Assembly (NCBI GenBank): GCA_964463505.1
Contig: CAYXDC010000013.1
Coordinates: 1-53,385 of the forward strand
Direction: 5' to 3'
From: JAJZSS01 sp964463505
Lineage (GTDB): Bacteria > Chloroflexota > Anaerolineae > Anaerolineales > UBA4823
DNA: 53,385 nucleotides
Shown here piece after piece: positions 8,950 to 17,579 of this stretch. The position numbers and the translations under genes were made by a program. The notes beneath the pieces are model-generated. The model did no database searches, was not told where the DNA came from, and worked only from the letters and a program-made list of their open reading frames with translations. Within the stretch, counting starts at the first letter, position 1. Each line of letters begins with the position of its first letter.

Positions 8950-10556
8950 TGAACATGCACATCCGTAATGGAATGCGTACTGGCATGATCTTCGCTGTTG
9001 TCACGATCTTCTTAATCTTGATTGGCTTTGAAATTACAGCCACTCGTTTAATTGGGGGAAGAATTGGTAATAATGCCGACTCGCAGGCTGTGACGCCTGC
9101 AAACCTATTGATTTTCTTCGGATTTCTGAGCTTGCTCGCCGGGGTTTCGGCTGCTCGCCGGATGGAACCTGATACCTGGGGAAAGGTTCTCCAGGCCGGA
9201 CTGGCCGGGGGTAGTGTTTATGGCGCCATTATTGCGTTATTTACACTGCTGATCGGTTCGATCCACGCTCAGGGAATTGACATGCGCAAATATCTTGCGT
9301 CAGTATCGCCCGAGGACATGGATTTCTATCTGTTTGAACAATCACCTTTGAATGCCGCTCTGATTTACCTTGCTTTTTTCCTGGTAACCACCTTGCTCTT
9401 TGCTTTGCTGGCGAAATTCATTGGTCACAGCCCTGCTCGGTCTGCACTGGATGCCAGTCTAAAGCGGCTACAAAACCGCCTGGACCAAATAGACTGGCTA
9501 ACAAAGCTGCGCACCAGCCGCTATTTGCGCTATGCGATTTATGCAATCATCCTGGTAACTGTCTTGCTTATCCCCCAATTCGCTGGACAATACTGGAACT
9601 ATACCCTTGGCACAGTCGGCATCTATGTACTGCTGGGCTTAGGTTTGAATATTGTAGTCGGTCTGGCTGGATTACTTGACCTGGGTTATGTTGCCTTCTT
9701 TGCAATTGGCTCTTATACAGTAGCATTACTCACCGCACCCGAGCCGCACAACCTGATGTGGAGCTTCTGGGCTGCCTTGCCAGTTGCAGTGATCGTGTCG
9801 GCCCTGGCGGGCGTACTTCTAGGCATACCGGTTTTGCGTTTGCGCGGCGACTACCTGGCTATCGTCACGCTAGGTTTCGGCGAGATTATCCGTATCTTAA
9901 GTAAGAGTGATGTATTGAAAGATTTTACGGCCGGGCCGCGCGGTGTGAGAGATGTCGCTCAGCCCAGCTTGTTTGGAAAAGCTTTCAACAGCGATATTGC
10001 CTTTGTGTACATTATTATTTTGGCCTGTCTGCTGATCATTTTTGTAACAAATCGCTTACAAAACTCGCGCACTGGACGGGCCTGGATTGCGATGCGTGAA
10101 GATGAAACCGTAGCTCAAGCCATGGGCATCAACACCTGGAAGGCAAAACTATTAGCCTTCGCCATTGGCGCTGCATTTGCCGGTTTGGGTGGTGCGATTT
10201 TTGCCTCGCGCAATCAATTTACCGGTCCTGAAGATTTCAGCTTGATGGTTTCGATCAACGTGTTGGCTGAAGTTATCGTCGGTGGTATGGGCAGCATACC
10301 TGGGGTAATCGCCGGGGCATTTGTACTCAAAGGATTGCCTGAAATCCTGCGTGAGCTGGAAAACTATCGAATTTTATTCTTTGGGGCTCTGTTGGTAGCC
10401 ATGATGATTATCCGACCGGAAGGTTTGATCCCCTCATCCCGCCGCCGATTAGAAATGCACATAGATCAAGAGGGACCCGATTCTGAGGGAGAAACAATTG
10501 AAATATCTCCTACTGCTGCAAACCAGGCCTCATCTTCAAGACAGAGTGAACTATGA
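8949..10556 (+). CDS. livM: branched-chain amino acid ABC transporter permease LivM, N-terminally extended
   Basis: The second channel subunit, 535 aa. The conserved LivM body starts near residue 190 (YVLLGLGLNIVVGLAGLLDL) and continues through LRGDYLAIVTLGFGEIIRIL and the ATPase-contacting loop RTGRAWIAMREDETVAQAMG. The first 185 residues form an extension with about four hydrophobic segments, much longer than in E. coli LivM (about 425 aa). The ATG at 8949 shares its A with the livH stop (TGATG), and GAGGAGAAGG lies just upstream. A GTG one codon earlier is equally in frame. Its stop overlaps the livG start by four bases (ATGA), so all three are translationally coupled. Confidence 0.9.
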   Translation: MNMHIRNGMRTGMIFAVVTIFLILIGFEITATRLIGGRIGNNADSQAVTPANLLIFFGFLSLLAGVSAARRMEPDTWGKVLQAGLAGGSVYGAIIALFTLLIGSIHAQGIDMRKYLASVSPEDMDFYLFEQSPLNAALIYLAFFLVTTLLFALLAKFIGHSPARSALDASLKRLQNRLDQIDWLTKLRTSRYLRYAIYAIILVTVLLIPQFAGQYWNYTLGTVGIYVLLGLGLNIVVGLAGLLDLGYVAFFAIGSYTVALLTAPEPHNLMWSFWAALPVAVIVSALAGVLLGIPVLRLRGDYLAIVTLGFGEIIRILSKSDVLKDFTAGPRGVRDVAQPSLFGKAFNSDIAFVYIIILACLLIIFVTNRLQNSRTGRAWIAMREDETVAQAMGINTWKAKLLAFAIGAAFAGLGGAIFASRNQFTGPEDFSLMVSINVLAEVIVGGMGSIPGVIAGAFVLKGLPEILRELENYRILFFGALLVAMMIIRPEGLIPSSRRRLEMHIDQEGPDSEGETIEISPTAANQASSSRQSEL

Positions 10557-11341
10557 GCGCAATCGCCCTACAAACCACTGGACTGGTAAAACTGTTTGGC
10601 GGGCTTACCGCCGTAAACCGGGTTGATTTAGTTGTTCCTGAAGCCACCATTGCCAGTGTAATTGGACCCAACGGAGCAGGAAAAACAACTTTCTTCAATT
10701 GCATAACCGGTTTTTATACCCCGGACGATGGTACAGTTTTGTTCTTTGGACAGCCTCTAGTTGGCTACACTCCAGATCGCATAACCTACCTGGGCATTGC
10801 ACGGACGTACCAGAACATTCGCCTCTTCGCCAACATGACTGCTGTTGAAAATATACTTGTTGGGCGACACCCACGCCTGGGAACCACCTGGGTGGAATCA
10901 ATTCTCCATAATCCCCGCCAACGCAAAGAAGAAGCCGCAGCGCTAGAAGAGGCGCTCCGTTTGCTCCGTTTTGTTGGTTTAGCTGGTCTGGGTGACCACC
11001 TCGCCCGGAATCTACCTTACGGCGCCCAACGCCGCCTGGAGCTTGCGCGTGCACTGGCAAGCAAGCCCAAGCTGTTGCTCTTAGATGAGCCAACCGCAGG
11101 CATGAATCCGAATGAGACCGCAACCATGATGCACTTCATTCAGAATTTACGCGATGAACTGGGGATCACTATTTTACTTATCGAACACGACATGCGCGTG
11201 ATCATGGGAATCAGCGAGCAAATCACTGTTCTGGATTATGGAACAAAAATTGCCGAAGGAACCCCAAAACAAATCCAGCAGAATCCTAAAGTCATAGAAG
11301 CTTATTTAGGCCGGGGAGCTGCTTCAGGTATTAAAAACTAG
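10553..11341 (+). CDS. livG: branched-chain amino acid ABC transporter ATPase LivG
   Basis: A 262-aa cytoplasmic ATPase. Walker A GPNGAGKT is near residues 42-49, the signature segment LPYGAQRRLELARAL replaces the canonical LSGGQ as is usual for LivG, Walker B LLLLDEPTAGMNP follows, and an H-loop lies in LIEHDMRV. The length and the insert after Walker A (ARTYQNIRLFANMTAVENIL) are typical of LivG. The start overlaps the livM stop (ATGA). It forms the ATPase dimer with LivF. Confidence 0.93.
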   Translation: MSAIALQTTGLVKLFGGLTAVNRVDLVVPEATIASVIGPNGAGKTTFFNCITGFYTPDDGTVLFFGQPLVGYTPDRITYLGIARTYQNIRLFANMTAVENILVGRHPRLGTTWVESILHNPRQRKEEAAALEEALRLLRFVGLAGLGDHLARNLPYGAQRRLELARALASKPKLLLLDEPTAGMNPNETATMMHFIQNLRDELGITILLIEHDMRVIMGISEQITVLDYGTKIAEGTPKQIQQNPKVIEAYLGRGAASGIKN

Positions 11342-11404
11342 TTCTGGATCAGCACAAGATTCAGAACAACCAGAAAAATCACCACAACGGAGGAGATTTC
11401 CGTT

Positions 11405-12118
11405 ATGCCAATGCTTGAAGTTATCGACATACATACTTATTACGGGAATATCCACGCGTTAAAAGGAATCTCGCTGACTGTTGAACAAGGCGAAATCGTC
11501 ACCCTGATCGGTGGGAATGGCGCAGGAAAAACAACCACCTTACGCTCTATCAGCAATTTGCACAAACCACGTCATGGCACGATCTTGCTCTCAGGAGAAG
11601 ATCTGGCGCCATACAAACCCCATCAGGTGGTCTCAAAAGGTGTGTCGATGGTTCCTGAAGGGCGGGGAGTCTTCGCCCGCTTATCGGTCGAAGAAAATCT
11701 GGACATGGGGGCTTATATTCGCAACGACAAGCCCCAGATTCAACAAGATCTGGAACGTGTTTATCAGGTTTTTCCACGTCTGAAAGAACGTCGCAAGCAA
11801 GTTGCTGGTACACTTTCAGGTGGCGAGCAACAGATGCTGGCGATTGGACGTGCATTAATGGCCCACCCTCGCTTACTTCTGTTGGACGAGCCTTCGATGG
11901 GTCTAGCGCCCATCCTGGTGGAAGGAATTTTCGAGACGGTCCAAACCATCAATCGGGAAGGCACGACCATCCTTTTGGTTGAGCAAAACGCGTTGATGGC
12001 GCTTTCCATCGCGCATCGCGGGTATGTAATGCAAACCGGACGCATTGTTTTGCAAGACAGTGCAGAAAACCTTCAGAAAAACGAGATGGTTCAAAAAGCT
12101 TACCTCGGTATAGAATAA
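11405..12118 (+). CDS. livF: branched-chain amino acid ABC transporter ATPase LivF
   Basis: A 237-aa ATPase, the normal LivF length. Motifs in order: YYGNIHALKGISL, Walker A GGNGAGKTTTL, LivF-type SMVPEGRGVFARLSVEENL, signature LSGGEQQMLAIGRAL, Walker B LLLLDEPSMGLAP and the H-loop region TILLVEQNA, where Gln replaces His as in other LivF proteins. A clear GGAGGAG (11390-11396) precedes the ATG; a second ATG two codons in is an alternative. It is the last gene of the operon and is followed by a strong terminator. Confidence 0.93.
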   Translation: MPMLEVIDIHTYYGNIHALKGISLTVEQGEIVTLIGGNGAGKTTTLRSISNLHKPRHGTILLSGEDLAPYKPHQVVSKGVSMVPEGRGVFARLSVEENLDMGAYIRNDKPQIQQDLERVYQVFPRLKERRKQVAGTLSGGEQQMLAIGRALMAHPRLLLLDEPSMGLAPILVEGIFETVQTINREGTTILLVEQNALMALSIAHRGYVMQTGRIVLQDSAENLQKNEMVQKAYLGIE

Positions 12119-12173
12119 TCATGGCAAATTGGTGTTGTTGTGTGGTCGACGAAAAAGTACCAGCAGCACTTTT

Positions 12174-12214
12174 AAAAGCGCAGGAGCAGTCACTGGACAC
12201 CTTCTGCGCTTTTT
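12174..12214 (+). terminator. terminator of the liv operon
   Basis: A 10-bp stem AAAAGCGCAG / CTGCGCTTTT (12174-12183 with 12204-12213) ends in a T-run, 56 nt after livF. It is a classical rho-independent terminator with a 20-nt loop. Confidence 0.8.
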
Positions 12215-12239
12215 GACACAAATAAAGGTAAACTAGTCT

Positions 12240-13427
12240 ATGCCCTCCACCGAGATCATCACCATAGGGACGGAAATTTTACTGGGTGAGATTGTTGATA
12301 CTAATGCCCACAGCATCGCCCGGCGACTGCGCGATCTGGGCATCGACATTTATCGCAAAACCACCGTCGGTGACAACTCCCAACGCATCGCAACAGCCAT
12401 ACAATATGCCTTGACTGGCTGCGATATTGTTTTGACTACTGGCGGACTGGGTCCTACAGTAGATGATCCAACCCGAGAAGCTGTTGCTCTTGCTTTCGGG
12501 GTGGAGTTAGAATTTCGACCAGACCTGTGGAAGCAAATACAAGCACGTTTTGCACGCTTTGGACGCTTGCCCACCGAAAACAACCGCCGCCAGGCCTATA
12601 TTCCGCACGGTGCAAAGCCCATCGAAAATCCGGTGGGCACAGCCCCAGCGTTTATATTTGAGAGCGGCCATCAGCTTGTCATTTCTCTGCCAGGAGTCCC
12701 CAGCGAAATGGAATATCTCCTGGAGCATGAAGTCATCCCCTACTTGCGACAATATTACCAACTACATGGCACGATCAAAACCCGCCTGTTACACACTGCT
12801 GGAGTGGGTGAATCTCTGGTAGATGAGCGCATTGGTGACCTTGAAACCTTAACCAATCCCACCGTGGGTCTGGCAGCACACACAGGTCAGGTGGATGTCC
12901 GAATTACAGCAAAAGCAGGCTCGGACAGCGAAGCTGATCACATGCTTGACGTCGTCGAAACAGAGATCCGAGAGCGTTTGGGCAATTGGATTTATGGAGT
13001 AGATGGGGAAACCCTGGAACAGGTATCACTGAACCACCTGGCAGAACTAGGCTGGTCACTTAGAGCAGTCGTGGATAGCCAGGTAAGTGAGCTGATCCAA
13101 CGCCTTGCCCACACCGCAAGTCCATTCTTAGGCGCGGAAGTGCTGGCCAGCCCTCCTGACCCTGATAGTCTGCGCAATCTGACTGCCGCTGAACGCAACA
13201 CCCATAGCGCCAGCGTCGGTCTGGGTGTTGCTATTTACCCCCAAGAGATGCGCCAGGAGATTAAGATTGTCCTCATCACTCCTACAGGCGAGGAACTCTT
13301 CAGCCATCCATATGGTGGTCCGCCCCAATACGCTCCCCGTTGGGCAACCAATCATGCCCTCAACATCCTGCGCAATTTATCTTCTCAAGAGACGAGCCAA
13401 ACAGAGATGAAAGGAAAAATCAAGTGA
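12240..13427 (+). CDS. cinA: CinA-family protein with a degenerate C-terminal domain
   Basis: A 395-aa protein. The N-terminal MoaB/MogA-like COG1058 domain (about residues 4-170; EIITIGTEILLGEIVDTNA, TTGGLGPTVDDPTREAVA, LPGVPSEMEYLLE) is intact; in studied CinA proteins it hydrolyses ADP-ribose. The middle domain follows. The C-terminal region (about 260-395) sits where the NMN deamidase domain belongs, but I cannot find its AESCTGG-type serine motif; the equivalent position reads VVDSQVSELIQRLAH. The pyridine-nucleotide deamidase activity is therefore probably lost. The start has only a weak AAAGG upstream. The stop overlaps the next gene by four bases (GTGA), which implies coupled translation. 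Confidence 0.85.
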   Translation: MPSTEIITIGTEILLGEIVDTNAHSIARRLRDLGIDIYRKTTVGDNSQRIATAIQYALTGCDIVLTTGGLGPTVDDPTREAVALAFGVELEFRPDLWKQIQARFARFGRLPTENNRRQAYIPHGAKPIENPVGTAPAFIFESGHQLVISLPGVPSEMEYLLEHEVIPYLRQYYQLHGTIKTRLLHTAGVGESLVDERIGDLETLTNPTVGLAAHTGQVDVRITAKAGSDSEADHMLDVVETEIRERLGNWIYGVDGETLEQVSLNHLAELGWSLRAVVDSQVSELIQRLAHTASPFLGAEVLASPPDPDSLRNLTAAERNTHSASVGLGVAIYPQEMRQEIKIVLITPTGEELFSHPYGGPPQYAPRWATNHALNILRNLSSQETSQTEMKGKIK

Positions 13428-15418
13428 GCATCGACTGTGATCTCTTATTTACCAATGCTATCGTTCTGACCATGGACCATGAATTTAATCAGTTCGAACC
13501 AGGCGCAGTTGCTGTCCAGGGAGATACTATCCTGGCTATTGGAGCGGAAGACGCCCTGAAAAGCACATATACACCCGCAACAATAGTGGACTGTGGCGGA
13601 AAAGTACTAATGCCCGGATTGGTCAATGCCCACACCCATGTCCCTATGACCCTGCTGCGCGGGCTGGCAGATGATTTGCGCCTGGATGTCTGGCTGTTGG
13701 GCTATATGATGCCCGTCGAGCGCGAGTTTGTTTCTCCCGACTTTGTTCGCCTGGGCACGCAACTGGCCTGTGTAGAGTTAATCCGCTCTGGGGTTACTTG
13801 CTTTGCTGATATGTATTATTTCGAAGAACATATCGCACGCACGACTGCCGAAGCAGGCTTGCGAGCAGTTTGTTCACAAACGGTTCTAAAATTCTCCGCA
13901 CCCGATGCACATTCATTTGAGGAATCACTGGCAGCAGCCCGCGAGTTTATCCGGAAGTGGAAAGGTCACCCGCTGATTGTCCCCTCAGTAGCTCCGCACG
14001 CTCCATATACTTGTACCCCAGAAATTCTCCGCCAGACCGCTGCTTTAGCCGCAGAATTTGACGTCCCGTTGCACACTCATCTATCAGAGACGGCCATTGA
14101 AGTTGAAAACATGCGTGCCGAAAATGGCATGCCCGTGATCCCTTACGTAAAAAAGCACAACCTGTTTGACGCCAAGGTTTTAGCAGCTCATTGTGTGCAC
14201 ATCGATGAAGGCGAAATGCACACCCTTTTACATAATGGCGCAGGTGTGGCCCACAATCCATCTTCCAATCTGAAACTAGCGTCTGGTTTTGCACCCATCT
14301 CCCGCATGATTGAATTGGGCTTAAATGTCGGTATCGGTACAGATGGCCCGGCATCGAACAATGATCTGGACATGTTTGAAGAAGTTCGCCTGGCGGCTAT
14401 CCTGGCCAAAGGCGCCAGTGGGGATCCCACCGCCATACCAGCACGCACTGCTTTATGCATGGCTACTCGATTGGGTGCTCAAGCCATGCATCTCGGTCAT
14501 CTGACTGGCTCTCTGGAACCTGGTAAACGAGCTGACTTGATCCTGGTTGATATCCAAACTTTACATAATGCGCCTCGATTCCGTCGCGATCCTGAAGGAA
14601 TTTATGCCCAAATCATTTATGCAGCCAAATCCACCGATGTAACGGATGTGATGGTCAATGGCAGCTGGCTCATGCGCCAGCGTATTCTCACTACCCTTCA
14701 GGAAAGCGAATTATTGCTACATGCCGACGAATATGCTCGGCGGATCGACTCATTCTTGATCCACCGCGAACACTCTGTCCTGGCCAAGTTGATCGCTATT
14801 GGTGGAGCTATGGAGGGCGAGAGCTTTGAAGTACAAGCCAAGGTGCGCATCCCAGACCCGGCTCCAATTCTTACCGCCTTACAAAAACCAGAGTTCGAAA
14901 TCTATTATCACCGCCATTACCATGAATACGATACTTATTTTCTTTTCCCAGTGGCTGAGCAAGGTACTGTGCGCTATCGAGAGGATGAGTTTATCGAGCA
15001 AGATGGGGAGATCAGCAATATTCGTTACCGCCTGACCCTGATTGGGCCTACCCGCGAGCGCGAATTCCCTGCGGACATACTACTCTCTCGCAGTCGTTAT
15101 CTGGCTCCTGCGGTGCATAGTTTGCGCTTTTATCGGGAGTACTTTAAGCCGGCTGGAGAGATCTCCATTGAAAAGGATCGCCAGCGCTGGTTAATCTCCT
15201 ACAAGGGAACTGAGTTCTACATAAACCTTGACCAGCTAACAAAACCCGCTCTTGGATACTTCCTGGAGGTGAAATCTCGCACCTGGAGTCGACGTGACGC
15301 AGAATACAAAGCCACCCTCACCGACGAGTTGATCCATTACCTGGGAGCCTCACCAGAAGCTACAGTCCCAGATGATTATCTGGAATTAGCCATTGCACAC
15401 CAAAAACAACTCTCTTGA
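13424..15418 (+). CDS. amidohydrolase (MTA/SAH deaminase or TRZ/ATZ family) fused to a CYTH-like domain
   Basis: A 664-aa product with two parts. Residues 1 to about 440 are a metal-dependent amidohydrolase: NAHTHVPMTLLRGLADDL (HxH metal site near residue 70), the metal-site histidine in HTHLSETAIEVE, the histidine in AAHCVHIDEGE and the catalytic aspartate in IGTDGPASNND. This pattern is that of 5'-methylthioadenosine/S-adenosylhomocysteine and related adenosine or guanine deaminases. Residues about 455-664 look like a CYTH domain (triphosphate tunnel fold): FEVQAKV (ExQxK for the usual ExExK), DTYFLFP, TVRYRED, LTLIGPTRERE and YFLEVKSRTWSRRDAE. The GTG start overlaps the cinA stop and has AAAGGA upstream. 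Amidohydrolase assignment is firm; the CYTH call is from pattern only. The fusion suggests a nucleotide or phosphate-linked ligand. Confidence 0.8.
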   Translation: MSIDCDLLFTNAIVLTMDHEFNQFEPGAVAVQGDTILAIGAEDALKSTYTPATIVDCGGKVLMPGLVNAHTHVPMTLLRGLADDLRLDVWLLGYMMPVEREFVSPDFVRLGTQLACVELIRSGVTCFADMYYFEEHIARTTAEAGLRAVCSQTVLKFSAPDAHSFEESLAAAREFIRKWKGHPLIVPSVAPHAPYTCTPEILRQTAALAAEFDVPLHTHLSETAIEVENMRAENGMPVIPYVKKHNLFDAKVLAAHCVHIDEGEMHTLLHNGAGVAHNPSSNLKLASGFAPISRMIELGLNVGIGTDGPASNNDLDMFEEVRLAAILAKGASGDPTAIPARTALCMATRLGAQAMHLGHLTGSLEPGKRADLILVDIQTLHNAPRFRRDPEGIYAQIIYAAKSTDVTDVMVNGSWLMRQRILTTLQESELLLHADEYARRIDSFLIHREHSVLAKLIAIGGAMEGESFEVQAKVRIPDPAPILTALQKPEFEIYYHRHYHEYDTYFLFPVAEQGTVRYREDEFIEQDGEISNIRYRLTLIGPTREREFPADILLSRSRYLAPAVHSLRFYREYFKPAGEISIEKDRQRWLISYKGTEFYINLDQLTKPALGYFLEVKSRTWSRRDAEYKATLTDELIHYLGASPEATVPDDYLELAIAHQKQLS

Positions 15419-15435
15419 GCAGCTTAGAGGTATAC

Positions 15436-16266
15436 ATGGAAACAACCCTGGCTTTTGCAGTGCACGTCACTCAACAAGCAAGCGCGCTATTAATGGACTA
15501 TTTCAAGCAAAAGCGTCTGGCTTATAGCTTGAAATTGGATCAAACACTGGTCACAGATGCTGATCTGGCTGCGGACAAGTTGATTTCCGATGCCATCCAC
15601 GCCAGATATCCAGAAGACGTGATCATCAGTGAAGAACTGCATCCCCAGAATTCCAGCTACCCAGACAATCCAGATCATGCAGTATGGATCGTCGATCCGT
15701 TGGATGGTTCTACCAACTTTCGTCAGGGCTTGCATACCTGGGGAGTGCTCCTTACACGCTTGATCAATGGTTTTCCTCAAGAATCCGTTATGCATTTCCC
15801 CCTTTTAGAAGAAACCTATATGTGCCAGCGAGGCCAGGGTGCTTTCTTAAACGGTAACCCGATACGCGTACTCCAACCAGACCTCGACGATCATTCTTCG
15901 TTTTTTAGCTGCTGTTCACGTACCCATCGATATTATCAGGTGCGTGTTCCTTATAAGACCCGTATCCTGGGATCAACAGGTTTCAGCTTGTGTTGTGTGG
16001 CTCGTGGGAGTGCTATTCTGGGATTCGATGCCACTCCAAAAATTTGGGATATTGCTGGAGGATGGCTGCTGATCGAGGAAGCTGGTGGGATCATTGACAC
16101 CATTGACGGCAGCCAGCCATTTCCACTCCAACCCGGGATAAATTATGCCTTACGTAGTTTTCCTGTGCTAGCTGCACCTACCACGGAATTGATTGCGCTG
16201 GCTCGCAAACAAATCACCTCCCTCCAGGCCACAATACCCAGGCCATCCACTACGCCTATAGAGTAG
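15436..16266 (+). CDS. inositol monophosphatase-family phosphatase
   Basis: A 276-aa Mg-dependent sugar-phosphate phosphatase of the IMPase/FBPase/CysQ superfamily. The first metal site is in the acidic region IISEELHP, the main motif WIVDPLDGSTNF (near residues 84-95) supplies metal ligands and the catalytic Asp, and the C-terminal motif WDIAGGWLLIEEAGG supplies the second conserved Asp. The substrate could be myo-inositol-1-phosphate, fructose-1,6-bisphosphate or 3'-phosphoadenosine 5'-phosphate; the sequence alone does not decide. The ATG at 15436 has an AGAGG at 15426-15430. A TTG at 15415 overlapping the previous stop is in frame but lacks a ribosome site of its own. It lies in one transcriptional string with cinA and the amidohydrolase. 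Confidence 0.85.
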   Translation: METTLAFAVHVTQQASALLMDYFKQKRLAYSLKLDQTLVTDADLAADKLISDAIHARYPEDVIISEELHPQNSSYPDNPDHAVWIVDPLDGSTNFRQGLHTWGVLLTRLINGFPQESVMHFPLLEETYMCQRGQGAFLNGNPIRVLQPDLDDHSSFFSCCSRTHRYYQVRVPYKTRILGSTGFSLCCVARGSAILGFDATPKIWDIAGGWLLIEEAGGIIDTIDGSQPFPLQPGINYALRSFPVLAAPTTELIALARKQITSLQATIPRPSTTPIE

Positions 16267-16278
16267 AAAAATTGAAGG

Positions 16279-16287
16279 TGTTATAAT
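16279..16287 (+). promoter_or_regulatory. extended -10 promoter of the aldo/keto reductase
   Basis: TGTTATAAT matches the extended -10 consensus TGnTATAAT, 38 nt before the ATG at 16326. There is no good -35 hexamer, which extended -10 promoters can do without. Confidence 0.45.
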
Positions 16288-16325
16288 CCTCTCATAAACA
16301 AAAACATAATACAGGAGCAAAACGC

Positions 16326-17321
16326 ATGGAATACCGCCGTTTGGGGTCATCTGGTTTGCAGGTATCTGCACTCTCCCTGGGGGCATGGGTCACCTATGGG
16401 GGACAAGTAGGATTAGACACCGCTTATGAATGCATGACAGCTGCTTATGATGCTGGCGTCAATTTCTTTGACAATGCCGAGGTCTATGCCAATGGAAATG
16501 CTGAGATTGTCATGGGCGAAGTTATTCACAAAACCGGCTGGAAGCGCTCAGATTTAATTGTTTCTACAAAATTATTTTGGGGTGGAAATGGCCCAAACGA
16601 TCAGGGGCTATCCCGTAAGCACTTGATAGAAGGTTTGCACGCCTCCTTGAAGCGATTACAGATGGATTATGTCGATCTTCTCTTTTGCCACCGGCCTGAT
16701 CCACAAACGCCAATCGAAGAAACCGTCTGGACAATGACGCAATTTGTCAACCAGGGCAAGGCATTCTATTGGGGCACATCGGAGTGGTCGGCAACCCAGG
16801 TCATGGAAGCTTATGCTGTTGCTCGCCGGGAACATCTGATTCCCCCTACCATGGAGCAGCCTGAATACAACATGTTCCATCGTGAGCGGGTAGAAAGGGA
16901 ATATGCCCGCTTATACCGTGAAATTGGCCTGGGTACCACGATCTGGAGCCCTTTGGCAAGCGGCATGCTGACCGGAAAATACAATAATGGCATCCCCGAA
17001 GGCTCCCGCATGGCTCTGGAAGGCTACGAATGGCTGCGTAAACGCCTGAACTCTGAAAAAGGGAAAGAGCAAATAGCGAAAGTGCGCCAGCTGACTACCA
17101 TCGCGGATGAGCTAGGCTGTTCAACGGCTCAACTGGCACTGGCCTGGTGTCTCAAGAATCCCAATGTGAGCACGGTGATCACCGGCGCTTCGCTTGGCAG
17201 CCAGGTACAGGAAAACATGAAAGCGTTAGAGGTATCCAATAAACTTACGCCTGAAGTGCTGGAGCAGATTGAAAATGTTCTAAACAATAAACCTGCTCCT
17301 GAACCAAATTACCGCGAATAA
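16326..17321 (+). CDS. aldo/keto reductase, Kv-beta/YghZ-like
   Basis: A 331-aa NADPH-dependent oxidoreductase with a TIM-barrel fold. The catalytic tetrad is visible: Asp and Tyr in NFFDNAEVYANG, Lys in VSTKLFWGG and His in LFCHRPDP. The cofactor segment near the C-terminus reads STVITGASLGSQVQENMKAL. Overall order and length match the voltage-gated potassium channel beta-subunit/YghZ group, which reduces aldehydes such as methylglyoxal. CAGGAGC ends about 8 nt before the ATG. It has its own extended -10 promoter and its own terminator, so it is a single-gene unit. The substrate is not determinable from sequence. Confidence 0.88.
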   Translation: MEYRRLGSSGLQVSALSLGAWVTYGGQVGLDTAYECMTAAYDAGVNFFDNAEVYANGNAEIVMGEVIHKTGWKRSDLIVSTKLFWGGNGPNDQGLSRKHLIEGLHASLKRLQMDYVDLLFCHRPDPQTPIEETVWTMTQFVNQGKAFYWGTSEWSATQVMEAYAVARREHLIPPTMEQPEYNMFHRERVEREYARLYREIGLGTTIWSPLASGMLTGKYNNGIPEGSRMALEGYEWLRKRLNSEKGKEQIAKVRQLTTIADELGCSTAQLALAWCLKNPNVSTVITGASLGSQVQENMKALEVSNKLTPEVLEQIENVLNNKPAPEPNYRE

Positions 17322-17338
17322 GCTTTAAGAACTTAGAG

Positions 17339-17367
17339 CGGGTGCTGCAAGCCAGCGCCCGTTTTTT
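17339..17367 (+). terminator. terminator of the aldo/keto reductase gene
   Basis: A 9-bp stem CGGGTGCTG / CAGCGCCCG with one G-T wobble and a 5-nt loop is followed directly by six T. A canonical rho-independent terminator, 18 nt after the stop. Confidence 0.88.
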
Positions 17368-17495
17368 GTTTAGCTATCTTCCTGGTAGTTTCGATATCCT
17401 GCCGCGTCTGGTGCCAGGATGCATACAGCCCACTGCTGCAAGTTTATTGACTGGGTTCTTAACACCATTGTTAACTTGTAAGCACTTGTTTTAGA

Positions 17496-17528
17496 TTGCA
17501 GTTTCCATTGTAGCTGACTATAATAGTC
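17496..17528 (+). promoter_or_regulatory. promoter of the kinase-phosphatase cluster with a palindrome over the -10 box
   Basis: TTGCAG (17496-17501), 17 nt, TATAAT (17519-17524). The -10 box lies inside a perfect palindrome, TGACTAT-A-ATAGTCA (17515-17529). A dimeric regulator bound there would block the promoter. The leader to the TTG start of the kinase would be about 50 nt. Confidence 0.65.
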
Positions 17529-17579
17529 AAAACTTAACGACTGCGCATTGAAACCCTTACATATATCAAAGGACTTAGT

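Noticed and set aside
12213..12241. TTGACA just before cinA as a promoter
   Set aside because: It is made from the T-run of the liv terminator. The -10 place at 17 nt reads GTCTAT and would overlap the start codon.
13340..13423. Amidohydrolase starting within cinA (from 13340)
   Set aside because: The extra 28 residues are cinA read in another frame. GTG 13424 overlaps the cinA stop and has a ribosome site.
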